Positions 10,312-19,198 of a stretch of DNA of 64,000 nucleotides are shown piece by piece. Location of the stretch: NCBI GenBank assembly GCA_024697065.1, contig JAILGE010000028.1:32905-96904 (forward strand), in the 5' to 3' direction. The notes below the pieces were generated by a model. That model searched no databases, was not told the origin of the DNA, and was given only the letters and a program-made list of their open reading frames with translations. Numbering within the stretch: position 1 is the stretch's first letter; the number at the start of each line of letters is the position of its first letter. The stretch is from Lachnospiraceae bacterium. Lineage in GTDB: Bacteria > Bacillota > Clostridia > Lachnospirales > Lachnospiraceae. Made by a program: the position numbers and the translations under genes.

Positions 10312-11697
10312 TTATTTGCTTAAGAATTCGTCTATAGCCTTTGCCGCCGTTTTGCCGGCTCCCATAGCCAATATAACGGTCGCTGCACCTGTTACGGCAT
10401 CTCCGCCTGCGTATACGGCATCTCTGCTGGTCTTTCCGCAGTCATCTGCCACGATGCACTTTCTTGCATTGATATCAAGTCCCTTGGTGGTAGAAGAGAT
10501 AAGCGGGTTGGGTGATGTTCCCAGTGCCATGATGACTGTGTCAACATCGATAACGAACTCGCTTCCCTGTACCTCAACAGGCTTTCTTCTTCCGGATGCA
10601 TCAGGCTCACCGAGCTCCATCTTGATGCACTTTATACCGGTTACCCAGCCGTTCTCATCGCCGATGATCTCAACGGGATTTCTCAGAAGATCGAACTGGA
10701 TTCCCTCTTCCTTAGCGTGATGAACTTCCTCTGCTCTTGCGGGAAGCTCGGACTCGCCTCTGCGGTATACTACATGTACTTCCGCTCCGAGTCTGAGTGC
10801 TGTACGTGCTGCATCCATTGCTACGTTTCCGCCGCCGACAACAGCAACCTTCTTACTCTTCATTATAGGTGTCTTGGAATCGCTCTCATATGCCTTCATG
10901 AGATTGCTTCTTGTAAGATACTCATTGGCTGAGAATACACCGTTTAAGTTCTCTCCGGGGATTCCCATGAACTTGGGAAGACCTGCACCGGATCCGATAT
11001 AAACAGCATCAAATCCCTGTTCATTAAGAAGCTCATCGATGGTAACCGACTTACCGATGATAACGTCTGTCTCGATCTTAACGCCAAGACCCTTGATGTT
11101 CTCGATCTCCTTCTGAACAACCTTCTCCTTGGGAAGACGGAATTCGGGGATACCGTAAACAAGCACTCCGCCTGCCTTATGAAGAGCCTCGAAGATAGTA
11201 ACATCATATCCAGCCTTTGCAAGATCACCGGCACAGGTAAGACCTGAAGGGCCGGAACCGATAACAGCAACCTTTTTGCCGTTCTTTACTGCAGCGGGTT
11301 CAGGCTTAATGCCGTTCTCTCTTGCCCAGTCTGCAACAAATCTTTCCATCTTACCGATGGAAAGTGACTCGCCCTTGATACCGCGGACGCACTTTCCCTC
11401 ACACTGCTTTTCCTGAGGGCATACTCTTCCGCATACTGCGGGAAGTGCGCTTGATAAGCTGATAACCTTGTAAGCTTCCTCGATCTTTCCTTCCTTTAAT
11501 TCCTGAACGAATCCGGGAATATTGATGGAAACGGGACAACCCTGTACACACATGGGATTCTTACAGTTAAGGCATCTGGTAGCTTCTGCCATTGCCTCTT
11601 CTTTATTATATCCTTCACAAACCTCTTCAAAATTCTTCGCTCTTGCAGCAGGAGCCTGCTCACGAACGGGAACCTTTTTCATCATATCAACTTCCAT
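10312..11697 (-). CDS. nfnB: NfnB-like large subunit of NADH-dependent ferredoxin:NADP+ oxidoreductase (GltD-like flavoprotein)
   Basis: 461 residues. The N-terminal Cys-rich region (CLNCKNPMCVQGCP near 41-54, then CGRVCPQEKQCEGKCVRG near 89-106) would hold two [4Fe-4S] clusters. The FAD motif VAVIGSGPSGLTCAGDLA and the NADPH motif VAVVGGGNVAMDAARTALR follow. The protein alone resembles the glutamate synthase small subunit. The partner gene ending 1 base upstream encodes an NfnA-like subunit, and no glutamate synthase large subunit is present, so Nfn is preferred. NfnAB couples NADH and reduced ferredoxin to two NADPH by electron bifurcation. AAGGAGG six bases before the ATG supports this start. 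Confidence 0.85.
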   Translation of the reverse strand: MEVDMMKKVPVREQAPAARAKNFEEVCEGYNKEEAMAEATRCLNCKNPMCVQGCPVSINIPGFVQELKEGKIEEAYKVISLSSALPAVCGRVCPQEKQCEGKCVRGIKGESLSIGKMERFVADWARENGIKPEPAAVKNGKKVAVIGSGPSGLTCAGDLAKAGYDVTIFEALHKAGGVLVYGIPEFRLPKEKVVQKEIENIKGLGVKIETDVIIGKSVTIDELLNEQGFDAVYIGSGAGLPKFMGIPGENLNGVFSANEYLTRSNLMKAYESDSKTPIMKSKKVAVVGGGNVAMDAARTALRLGAEVHVVYRRGESELPARAEEVHHAKEEGIQFDLLRNPVEIIGDENGWVTGIKCIKMELGEPDASGRRKPVEVQGSEFVIDVDTVIMALGTSPNPLISSTTKGLDINARKCIVADDCGKTSRDAVYAGGDAVTGAATVILAMGAGKTAAKAIDEFLSK

Positions 11698-11698
11698 C

Positions 11699-12544
11699 TT
11701 ATGCCTCCTTTACAGCTTTAAGAGCTTCTGCTTCCGCGGGCTTGTACATACCGAGTCTGCGCATAGCTTCATTGAAATCAACCTCTGTTGCATCAAATTC
11801 GGGACCGTCAACACATGCAAACTTTGTCTCACCACCAACTGTGATACGACAAGCTCCGCACATTCCGGTTCCGTCTACCATGATAGGGTTCATACTTACT
11901 ATAGTATGGATGCCGAGTTTTGCTGTGAGCTGGCTTAAGAATTTCATCATGATCATGGGTCCGATGCAGACGCAATGATCATATTCCTTGCCTTCCTTTG
12001 TTACAAGATCCTCGAGGCAGGTCGTAACCATTCCGGTACGTCCGTAGGATCCGTCATCAGTAGTGATGTAGAGATTGCCAACTGCCTTCATCTCTTCTTC
12101 AAGGATAACGATATCCTTTGTCTTGGCACCGACAATAACATCAGCAGTGATACCATGCTCGTGAAGCCACTTTACCTGGCAGTATACGGGAGCAGTTCCG
12201 AGACCTCCTGCAACAAATACGATCTTTTTCTTCTTAACTTCTTCTATATCATCGGTCACAAGATCGGTAGGACGACCAAGAGGTCCCACTACATCAGCAA
12301 GATATTCTCCCGCTTCTTTCTTTGACATCTGAAGCGTACCTCCGCCGATGGTCTGAACAACGATGGTAATTGTCTTATTCTCTCTGTCATAATCACAAAT
12401 GGTAAGAGGTATCCGCTCGCCGTCTTCTGTGTCACGAACGATCACAAACTGACCGGGCAGGCAGGAATGTGCTACCATAGGTGCATCCAGAATCATCTTG
12501 AATGTGTTTACATTCAGCCATTCTTTTTCAAGAATCTTAAACAT
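11699..12544 (-). CDS. nfnA: NfnA-like small subunit (ferredoxin-NADP reductase family FAD/[2Fe-2S] protein)
   Basis: 281 residues. FAD-binding part: CLPGQFVIVRD and RIPLTICDYD. NAD-binding part: VFVAGGLGTAPVYCQVKWL. The C-terminal GTGMCGACRITVGGETKFAC motif binds a [2Fe-2S] cluster. It is of the PyrK/SudB/NfnA type. Paired with the next gene at 1-base spacing it forms the bifurcating NADH-dependent ferredoxin:NADP+ oxidoreductase that moves electrons between the ferredoxin reduced by Bcd-EtfAB and the NADPH pool used by gdhA and anabolism. The RBS is AAGGAGG and the promoter at 12611-12639 is near consensus. Confidence 0.87.
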   Translation of the reverse strand: MFKILEKEWLNVNTFKMILDAPMVAHSCLPGQFVIVRDTEDGERIPLTICDYDRENKTITIVVQTIGGGTLQMSKKEAGEYLADVVGPLGRPTDLVTDDIEEVKKKKIVFVAGGLGTAPVYCQVKWLHEHGITADVIVGAKTKDIVILEEEMKAVGNLYITTDDGSYGRTGMVTTCLEDLVTKEGKEYDHCVCIGPMIMMKFLSQLTAKLGIHTIVSMNPIMVDGTGMCGACRITVGGETKFACVDGPEFDATEVDFNEAMRRLGMYKPAEAEALKAVKEA

Positions 12545-12610
12545 TTTCTCTTTCCTCCTTGTATGACTCCCGCAGGCACTGCGGATAACGCCGTACCCAT
12601 ATACCTGCCT

Positions 12611-12639
12611 ATTGTATATAAAAAAAACTCAACTCTCAA
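12611..12639 (-). promoter_or_regulatory. nfnAB promoter
   Basis: On the minus strand, TTGAGA (12634-12639), 17 bases, TACAAT (12611-12616). It faces away from the promoter at 12650-12679; the two -35 boxes are only 10 bases apart. Confidence 0.75.
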
Positions 12640-12649
12640 TAGTTTTTTG

Positions 12650-12679
12650 TTGACACTTATTTTTAAAGTCCCTTATCAT
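12650..12679 (+). promoter_or_regulatory. Promoter of the repeat-rich membrane protein gene
   Basis: A perfect TTGACA (12650-12655), 18 bases, then TATCAT (12674-12679). GAGGAGG precedes the ATG at 12710, leaving a leader of only about 25 bases. Confidence 0.75.
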
Positions 12680-12709
12680 ATCATCTGTATGTGAGGAGGA
12701 CAGCCTGAT

Positions 12710-13165
12710 ATGGATAATAATTTCAACGATCCCTATAACGGTTATACGGATAATACCTACACCCCGACCGCATCGGGAAATGGTTACAGTAATTACAATG
12801 ATCAGCCGGCTTCTCCGGCAAACTATAACGGATATACCGGTAACACGTCCGCTCCTCAGGGAGAATATAACGGATATACCTACAGTAATGCTACATATTA
12901 CAGTGGTCCCTCAATTCCGGAAACTTTACCGACAGATGAAGACACTACCCCCATCTCCGTTTTGGGATATATCGGTTATTATCTTCTTTTCAGTATTCCC
13001 ACAGTCGGATTGGTGGTAGCCATAGTATTTGCAACAGGCGCCAGCAAGAATATTAATGTTAAGAATTTCGCCAGAGCAATGCTTATCGTAAAGCTCGTAT
13101 CCATCGCACTGTTTCTGCTGGTCTACGGCTCGATGTTCGCCTGGATGATGCATGAGATCAATTAG
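12710..13165 (+). CDS. Small membrane protein with a Tyr/Asn/Gly repeat N-terminus, function unknown
   Basis: 151 residues, family not recognised. The first 65 residues are low-complexity and rich in N, G, Y, T and P. The unit YNGYT recurs (YNGYTDNT, YNGYTGNT, YNGYTYSN). A conserved-looking LGYIGYYLLFSIPTVGLVVA helix (about 84-103) and a second helix (about 124-143) make a two-pass membrane protein, with the repeat arm probably cytoplasmic since there is no signal peptide. Similar low-complexity arms precede short membrane domains in many Firmicutes proteins of unknown role. It is transcribed divergently from nfnAB from a strong promoter and converges on the large helicase gene. Confidence 0.7.
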   Translation: MDNNFNDPYNGYTDNTYTPTASGNGYSNYNDQPASPANYNGYTGNTSAPQGEYNGYTYSNATYYSGPSIPETLPTDEDTTPISVLGYIGYYLLFSIPTVGLVVAIVFATGASKNINVKNFARAMLIVKLVSIALFLLVYGSMFAWMMHEIN

Positions 13166-13203
13166 CCGCGGTTGATCCACAGAGGCAGCAGCCCCTGTGC
13201 TTA

Positions 13204-16200
13204 TCACAGACTGTAGCGGGATGCTGTATTTTTAAGCCAGCCTTCCGCCAGTCCCCTTTCAAATGCTGCCCTGCAGCATTTTGAAGACACGGCACCCGTT
13301 CTTGAAAATCCGAAACATTTGACCGTCTCCTTGATCAGATCATCTTCCGAAAGAGATATCTGCGCTTCCAGCACTTCCTTTATCGCATTGCGGATCTCTG
13401 CATAAGGGATCACATCAAATGAGCGAAGCTCTCCGCTTTTATTCTCAACCCTGTAATAAGGATACGAATCTTCATCCTGATCTTCCCGCCAGTAGTAGTA
13501 TTTTACGCCCTCAGGAAAAACCTCCGATGTCTTATGGCAGGATACGCCTTCCAGCGCTTTGTCGAAGACCGCCTCTATCCTGTCGGTCAACCGTGCGACG
13601 CCCCAATCGGACAATACTTTCTTTATAAGCACGCCTCTCTCTATAGGAGCTTCCGCAATAAGATATCTGACGATACTCCTTCTGACTTTTAAGATATTGA
13701 CAGGATCCGAATACTGCTCCGGATCTCCCTCATTTTGGGCTTCCGCTTCTTCATAGATCCTCCTTGCGGATTCACTGCTTTTAAACTCAAGACTGTTTAC
13801 GATCCCGTTCTCATCGCTCTTACGGTCAACATCTCCCCGGTTTGATCCTTCTGATTTTGATCCTTCTGATTTTGATCCTTCTGATATCGATCCTTTAGCA
13901 TCCGGATCTGCGGCATCACTCTTCTCCGGGATATAATTGGTCTTATCCTCCGGTCTTTCTTCTTCCTTCGGGGACTCTATGGCTTTTTTGATCTCTGACT
14001 TTATCTGATCGAGTACAGTCTCAGGATCATCGAGCCACTCCAGTACCCATACCCGCATGATCTTCCAGCCGAGACCCTTGAGGACTCCCGGCTGAACGGA
14101 AAATCTGTCGGCGGCAGTCGGAGCTTTCATCATATTTCTTCCGTCCAGCATGATGCCAAGCACATAACTGTCCGGATCATCCGGATCTATCACCCCGATA
14201 TCCATTCTGTAATCAGAGCAGCCTATCATGGTCTTCACATCATATCCGGCTTCTCTTATACGGCCGGCGATGATATCAGCTAACGCATCGGCTTTCTTCA
14301 CGCTTCCGTTCTTTGCTGCCAGAACCCCTCTTCCGTGCTCTGCATATTCAAGAAATCCTTTAAGCCCTTCCACACCTGCTGCCGCAGACCGGGATGTATC
14401 TATCTGTTCCGGTTTCAGTACCGCATAGACTATCATTTCTTTTCTTGCACGCGATACAGCCACATTGAGACGTCTCCATCCTCCGTCTCTGTTTAAAGGT
14501 CCGAAGTTCATGGATACTTTTCCGTCCTTGTCGGGGCCGTATCCGACAGAGAAAAGGATAACATCACGTTCATCCCCCTGGACATTCTCAAGATTCTTTA
14601 CGAATACAGGTTCTCTCGAATTCCTGTCCCACTCCTCTGTCTCCGGATGCTTAGCCATTTCATCGGCAAGCATGTCTTCAATAAGATGCTGCTGAACGAT
14701 ACTGAAAGTAACCACACCTATCGAATCGCCACGCAGATCCCTGTCCGACAGGCGTCTCATTATCTCTGCGACTACAGCTTCGGCTTCCGCCCTGTTCTGT
14801 TTGCTCTTTCCCTTGTCATATACACCGTCAACATGGACCAGCTTCACTCTGCTTACCAGATCATTGGGGGAAGGGAAAGTTGAGAGCAATCCGTCATAAT
14901 ATTTTGCATTTGAATATGCTATGAGGCTCTCATGTCTTGATCTGTAATGCCACTTCAGATACATCTGGGGCATGGATATGGCCAGGCAGTCATCCAGAAG
15001 ACTCTCCAGATCATCCTCTGCCATGCTCTCATCATCAGTCTTTGATGATTTGAAAAAGCTGGTGGGAGGGAGCTGTCTGGGATCGCCTACTATGATGGCA
15101 TTCTCTCCTCTTGCGATGGTCCCTACGGCTTCTCCTGTCGGCAGCTGACTGGCCTCATCGAAGATGACCAGATCAAACTTGGGGAATCCGGGATCTATGT
15201 ACTGTGCTACGGATATGGGGCTCATCAGCATACAGGGACAGAGTCTCCGTAAAAGCAGAGGTATGTCATTAAACAGCTTTCTGATGGTCATCCTTCTGCC
15301 GCCGGAACGTATAGCTTTTTTAAGTATTCCCAATTCCGATGAATCCGCTGCCCGCATCGTTCCGGAAGGTATCCCTGCGGACAATCCCGCTACCAGTTCC
15401 TGTACCGTGAGATCACGGAATGTGTTCTCCAGTTCAAGATACCTGTCGATAAGACTCTCAAACTGTACGCCCCTGAAGTCTCTTAAACTTTCATTCTTAT
15501 CGATGATCTCCAGTGCAAACTTATACATAAGACTGCATTCAAACGCATCCAACGCGTCAGCCGCCGATACCCTGCCTTCCTCAAATGCTTTTGTTACGCA
15601 GGCAAGCCCCTGTTCATCAAGCTGCTTCTTTATCTTTCTGTATCCGGTATGATCACGCAGCAGAGATATCCCGGACGCATATCTTTCAAACCGTTCCGCA
15701 AGCTTTGGTAAAAAGTCCGCTTCCGCTTCCGCATCCGAAATGTCTATCTCCGAATCCGAAACCGCAGAAAGTATCCTGTCCAAAGCTCCGGACAGTGCAG
15801 CATGAGCAATACCGTCGGGGGCGCCTCCCTCTGTATATTCCTTCCATACGCCTGCTTTACAGGAGTCCTTGATTTTCTTAAGCGCGTCCGCTTTAACCAA
15901 TGCAGCGCGGAGTGCAAGGAAATCCGTGCGTTCTCCCGCATAGATGCCTCCAAGCATCGCCACCACGGGCTGCATCGCATTATTAAGTGAAGCTTTGTGT
16001 ATCTCGAGTCTGCTCAATGCTTCCAGCAATGTCTCAACATTTACTTTTGTCACAAAGGAAGGATCTTTCGCATAACGTTTCAGATTCTTTACCGCCGCAT
16101 TGATGGTCATGGCCTTGGCAAGGAACCATTTACTCTTCCCTTCCCTTAACACCGCAAGCTCCCTGCCTGCGTTGAGGCCTGTGCCCGCAACGAAAGCAGT

Positions 16201-19173
16201 CTCATTGAAATATGGAGAAAGCTCTCCGTATTCCTTTAAATATATGTCTCCCTCGTCTGCCAGTTCCTCCGCGGTCTTTCTTAATATCTCATATCCTTCG
16301 GCACCTGCAAGAGAATACAAAGAAGATACGCCGTCGGACTTAAGCTCCGCCATCCGGCATAGAAGCCTCAATCCTTTAAGATCCTTATCCACGGATATTC
16401 CCATACTGCTCATAAGTGCATCCGCATCTTTTTCTGCACTCCTGCATTCGGATGCAGCCTGTATCCATTCGTCTTTAAGCCTGTCCTTGAGCTCTATCGA
16501 ATAATCACTTCTTCCCACTTCCCTTAGAGGATGTGCGGAATAGCTGCCGATCAGTCCGGCAGCTTTGGAATAATCTTCAATAAGCTCTCTGTACCTGATG
16601 CGCATCTCAGAGGAGGCCGTATCCACAGAAAAATCCGTAGTCTTGCTGTCCCCCAGTCTTATTTTGTCTTTATGCGCTTTTTTGGCTTCATACTCCGTTA
16701 CGGCATCGTAAAGCGAGCCTCCGAAATGTCTTTTCTTATGTATTTCGGATATGACACCGTCCAGCTCCTTTCTGGCTTCCAAAAGCTTCGCAGCCTGTAT
16801 CTTATAATCCTCAGGTTCCCTGCGTCTACCCACTTCCAGAGTCTTTTCCAGCTGTCCCAGGACGGAATTCTTTCCCGCCTTATTTGAATGAAGTTCCAGA
16901 GAAAAAGGACCAAGGCCTATCTTCTCCAGTCTTTTTTGAACAACGGAAAGAGCCGCCATCTTCTCGGCAACGAAAAGGACAGACTTTCCGTTATAGAGAG
17001 CATTGGCGATCATATTTGTAATGGTCTGGGACTTTCCGGTTCCGGGTGGTCCGTGGAGAACAAAGCTCTGCCCTCCTGCTGCCGCAGCTATGGCAGCTAA
17101 CTGTGAGGAATCCGCCGAAAGAGGTACCGCATTTTTCTCGGGTAAGAGCAGTTCATCCAGAGTCTCCGTATCTATATCGAAGTCTTCTGCCTCCCAGTTC
17201 ATCCGGCCTTCCATGAGGCTGCTTACTACTTTGCTTTTCTTTAATTCTTCACTTCTGTTCCTCAGGTCATTCCACATCACAAACTGTCCGAAGGAGAACA
17301 GGCCAAGGAACGTCATATTTTCAACATTCCAGCGCTTCTTTTCCATAACAGCCTTACGGATGGTCTGAAGAACAAGAGGCAGATCGATGCCATGTTCATC
17401 CTCAGGGATGGGATCCAGTCCGTTTATGGCTATACCGTGATCCTGTCTTAAATATTCCAGTAAAGTGATATTGATCTGGCTTTCCTCATTCCTGGTGCGG
17501 AGGATATATCCGCCACCTTTGACACTCTTTACCAGATCTACAGGTACTAACACCAGTGGAGCGAAACGGGCTTTCTCGGATATCTCCGTCTCATACCATC
17601 TTAGGAATCCCATAGCCAGAAAAAGAGTATTGGCTCCGTTTTCTTCAAGGCTCACTTTGGCTGCACGCTGCAAACCTTTAAGTGATGCCGCCAGCTCTTC
17701 CCTGCCTAAGAAGGTCCTTACTCTTGAATGTGACAGTTCTTCTTTTGAAAGAGACTCATATGTCCCCTCTCCCTGTTCAAGGAAAACCATCTTTTCATCA
17801 CGGAGTCCCGCCTTTAATTCCTCCGGAAGTTCATATATAGATATATCTTTCCCATCGGAGAGCATATCTTCAAGGATCCCCGGTTCCGTGACCAAAAGCT
17901 GGACCGTTGACTTTGTCGCTCTGAAATTAAGAAGTGCATTACGCAGGGTCAGATCAAGAAGCTTTCGCTCCCATACCTGCTGCCTGGAAAGAGCTCTTCC
18001 GTCTTCAGTCTTCTCCATACTGCCTTCACGGAGCGCAAGCGATCTGTCTAAGGACGAAGGTGCTCCCATCATCCCCTCATCATCGCTGCCGTATCCCCTG
18101 TATCCGTCTGCTCTCTCCCTCATGGATTCTTCAAGCATCTGTTTGTCTGCCGGCATAGGTCTGATACCGCTTGCGCGACATCTCTTGATATCGATCAGCA
18201 TATCAAAGCTGCCTTCTTCCTTAAGCTTCGACAATGCCATTTTTACGGCTGTATCGAAATCAGTAGCATTACCTGTGTTCATGGCAGTGCATTCCGCAAG
18301 AAGTATTTCCTCTGCGCCCGCAGCTGTTCTCTTCTCAAGTGCCGATACATCATCCACTACGCAGTCCGCAAATCCGTCAGCCTCAAGCCAGCATCCGACA
18401 AAGGCATGATCTTTGAGCAGTACGATCATCGGGCGTAATCCCGCCGCCTCAAGACATGATGCAAAAAGCAGAGTCATATCTATACAGTTACCCTGTAGCG
18501 TCCCCGTGACTTCATGAGGAAGTCTTATACGCTGTCCTGCAGTTTCAAAACTTGCAGGTGCAACTACGTAATTGATCTTCCTGTCACTTATGGCAGCAAA
18601 GATCGCCGCCATTTGCTTTTTGACATTATCCGGATTCTCTGTCTGATATGCCGTAAAAGCAGGATCCGCATTCCACTTTTTCAGATAAACCACGGCTTCA
18701 TTAAGCACTTCCGCAACCTGAGGGATATTGGGCATTACAAAAGATGCCAGCAGCTCCGGCATTATGCCTGTCCCGGTCCACTGTCCCTGCGCCAGGAGCC
18801 CGATCGGTAATACTGTCCTGCCGACGCAACATTCTTCGGTCATTCCCTCCGAAGTGGTTTCGTTCGTGAAGACCTCTGCGATCAAGCGGCCTTCTGTCCT
18901 TTCCGTTAAAGAGAAAAGATATTCCGTGGAAAGATCCAGTCTGACCGGATTGATATCTATACTGCCACCGGCCTCGATCCTGTCTACTTTAACTCTGAGA
19001 TCCGAAGCAAAAGCCGGATCTGTTTTAATCGAAAAAGTGAGGTTTTCCACAACGGTTTCTCCCGTATTGGTCAGCCTCACATTCTTGATCAGAGATATGT
19101 AGTTTTGCTGCATCGAATAATTAAGAACAGGTCTCGCATCTATCGCAATTCCTATTCTCTCAAGTTCTTCCAT
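13204..19173 (-). CDS. Giant transglutaminase-like/DUF4011/SF1 helicase/Vsr-like nuclease/DUF3320 protein, candidate Hhe-type anti-phage defence protein
   Basis: 1,989 residues. In order: a beta-rich N-terminus; a transglutaminase-like domain with Cys230 (QGNCIDMTLLFASC), His256 (KDHAFVGCW) and Asp near 270; DUF4011 (about 398-430, WERKLLDLTLRNALLNFR); an SF1 helicase with Walker A HGPPGTGKSQT (about 705), DEASQLP (about 1340), ENVQGDERDVILFS and GGWRRLNVAVSRAR; a Vsr/MTES_1575-like nuclease (about 1640-1735, SDYRMDIGV and GLGWKIMRVW); an acidic linker with three SEGSK-type repeats; and DUF3320 (about 1815-1900). Family knowledge: the DUF4011-helicase-Vsr-DUF3320 architecture is reported as a single-gene anti-phage system (Hhe). 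In the nuclease part the expected Glu before the DG motif reads GIMLDG, so catalysis may be altered. The upstream diguanylate cyclase gene ends 25 bases away, so co-transcription is possible. Domains are seen; defence is inferred. Confidence 0.85.
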   Translation of the reverse strand: MEELERIGIAIDARPVLNYSMQQNYISLIKNVRLTNTGETVVENLTFSIKTDPAFASDLRVKVDRIEAGGSIDINPVRLDLSTEYLFSLTERTEGRLIAEVFTNETTSEGMTEECCVGRTVLPIGLLAQGQWTGTGIMPELLASFVMPNIPQVAEVLNEAVVYLKKWNADPAFTAYQTENPDNVKKQMAAIFAAISDRKINYVVAPASFETAGQRIRLPHEVTGTLQGNCIDMTLLFASCLEAAGLRPMIVLLKDHAFVGCWLEADGFADCVVDDVSALEKRTAAGAEEILLAECTAMNTGNATDFDTAVKMALSKLKEEGSFDMLIDIKRCRASGIRPMPADKQMLEESMRERADGYRGYGSDDEGMMGAPSSLDRSLALREGSMEKTEDGRALSRQQVWERKLLDLTLRNALLNFRATKSTVQLLVTEPGILEDMLSDGKDISIYELPEELKAGLRDEKMVFLEQGEGTYESLSKEELSHSRVRTFLGREELAASLKGLQRAAKVSLEENGANTLFLAMGFLRWYETEISEKARFAPLVLVPVDLVKSVKGGGYILRTRNEESQINITLLEYLRQDHGIAINGLDPIPEDEHGIDLPLVLQTIRKAVMEKKRWNVENMTFLGLFSFGQFVMWNDLRNRSEELKKSKVVSSLMEGRMNWEAEDFDIDTETLDELLLPEKNAVPLSADSSQLAAIAAAAGGQSFVLHGPPGTGKSQTITNMIANALYNGKSVLFVAEKMAALSVVQKRLEKIGLGPFSLELHSNKAGKNSVLGQLEKTLEVGRRREPEDYKIQAAKLLEARKELDGVISEIHKKRHFGGSLYDAVTEYEAKKAHKDKIRLGDSKTTDFSVDTASSEMRIRYRELIEDYSKAAGLIGSYSAHPLREVGRSDYSIELKDRLKDEWIQAASECRSAEKDADALMSSMGISVDKDLKGLRLLCRMAELKSDGVSSLYSLAGAEGYEILRKTAEELADEGDIYLKEYGELSPYFNETAFVAGTGLNAGRELAVLREGKSKWFLAKAMTINAAVKNLKRYAKDPSFVTKVNVETLLEALSRLEIHKASLNNAMQPVVAMLGGIYAGERTDFLALRAALVKADALKKIKDSCKAGVWKEYTEGGAPDGIAHAALSGALDRILSAVSDSEIDISDAEAEADFLPKLAERFERYASGISLLRDHTGYRKIKKQLDEQGLACVTKAFEEGRVSAADALDAFECSLMYKFALEIIDKNESLRDFRGVQFESLIDRYLELENTFRDLTVQELVAGLSAGIPSGTMRAADSSELGILKKAIRSGGRRMTIRKLFNDIPLLLRRLCPCMLMSPISVAQYIDPGFPKFDLVIFDEASQLPTGEAVGTIARGENAIIVGDPRQLPPTSFFKSSKTDDESMAEDDLESLLDDCLAISMPQMYLKWHYRSRHESLIAYSNAKYYDGLLSTFPSPNDLVSRVKLVHVDGVYDKGKSKQNRAEAEAVVAEIMRRLSDRDLRGDSIGVVTFSIVQQHLIEDMLADEMAKHPETEEWDRNSREPVFVKNLENVQGDERDVILFSVGYGPDKDGKVSMNFGPLNRDGGWRRLNVAVSRARKEMIVYAVLKPEQIDTSRSAAAGVEGLKGFLEYAEHGRGVLAAKNGSVKKADALADIIAGRIREAGYDVKTMIGCSDYRMDIGVIDPDDPDSYVLGIMLDGRNMMKAPTAADRFSVQPGVLKGLGWKIMRVWVLEWLDDPETVLDQIKSEIKKAIESPKEEERPEDKTNYIPEKSDAADPDAKGSISEGSKSEGSKSEGSNRGDVDRKSDENGIVNSLEFKSSESARRIYEEAEAQNEGDPEQYSDPVNILKVRRSIVRYLIAEAPIERGVLIKKVLSDWGVARLTDRIEAVFDKALEGVSCHKTSEVFPEGVKYYYWREDQDEDSYPYYRVENKSGELRSFDVIPYAEIRNAIKEVLEAQISLSEDDLIKETVKCFGFSRTGAVSSKCCRAAFERGLAEGWLKNTASRYSL
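13841..13885. repeat. Three perfect tandem copies of a 15-bp unit
   Basis: TTTGATCCTTCTGAT occurs three times in a row, in frame inside the helicase gene. It encodes a repeated K/I-SEGS-type pentapeptide in the linker between the nuclease-like and DUF3320 domains. The copy number could vary by slippage without shifting the frame. Confidence 0.95.
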
Positions 19174-19198
19174 ATCTATAATTCCTTTCCCGGATATT

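Noticed and set aside
10312..11697. Glutamate synthase small subunit (GltD)
   Set aside because: No large subunit gene is present and the partner 1 base away is NfnA-like, so NfnB is the better reading, although sequence alone is similar.
13175..13205. Terminator between the small membrane protein and helicase genes
   Set aside because: The CACAG/CTGTG stem has mismatches and no T run on either strand.
13841..13885. CRISPR-like repeat
   Set aside because: Direct tandem copies without spacers, inside a coding frame.
17465..18409. Long open frame of about 314 codons on the plus strand
   Set aside because: It lies wholly antisense to the helicase gene, is Ser/Pro/Leu-rich without a recognisable domain, and arises from the codon bias of the real gene.
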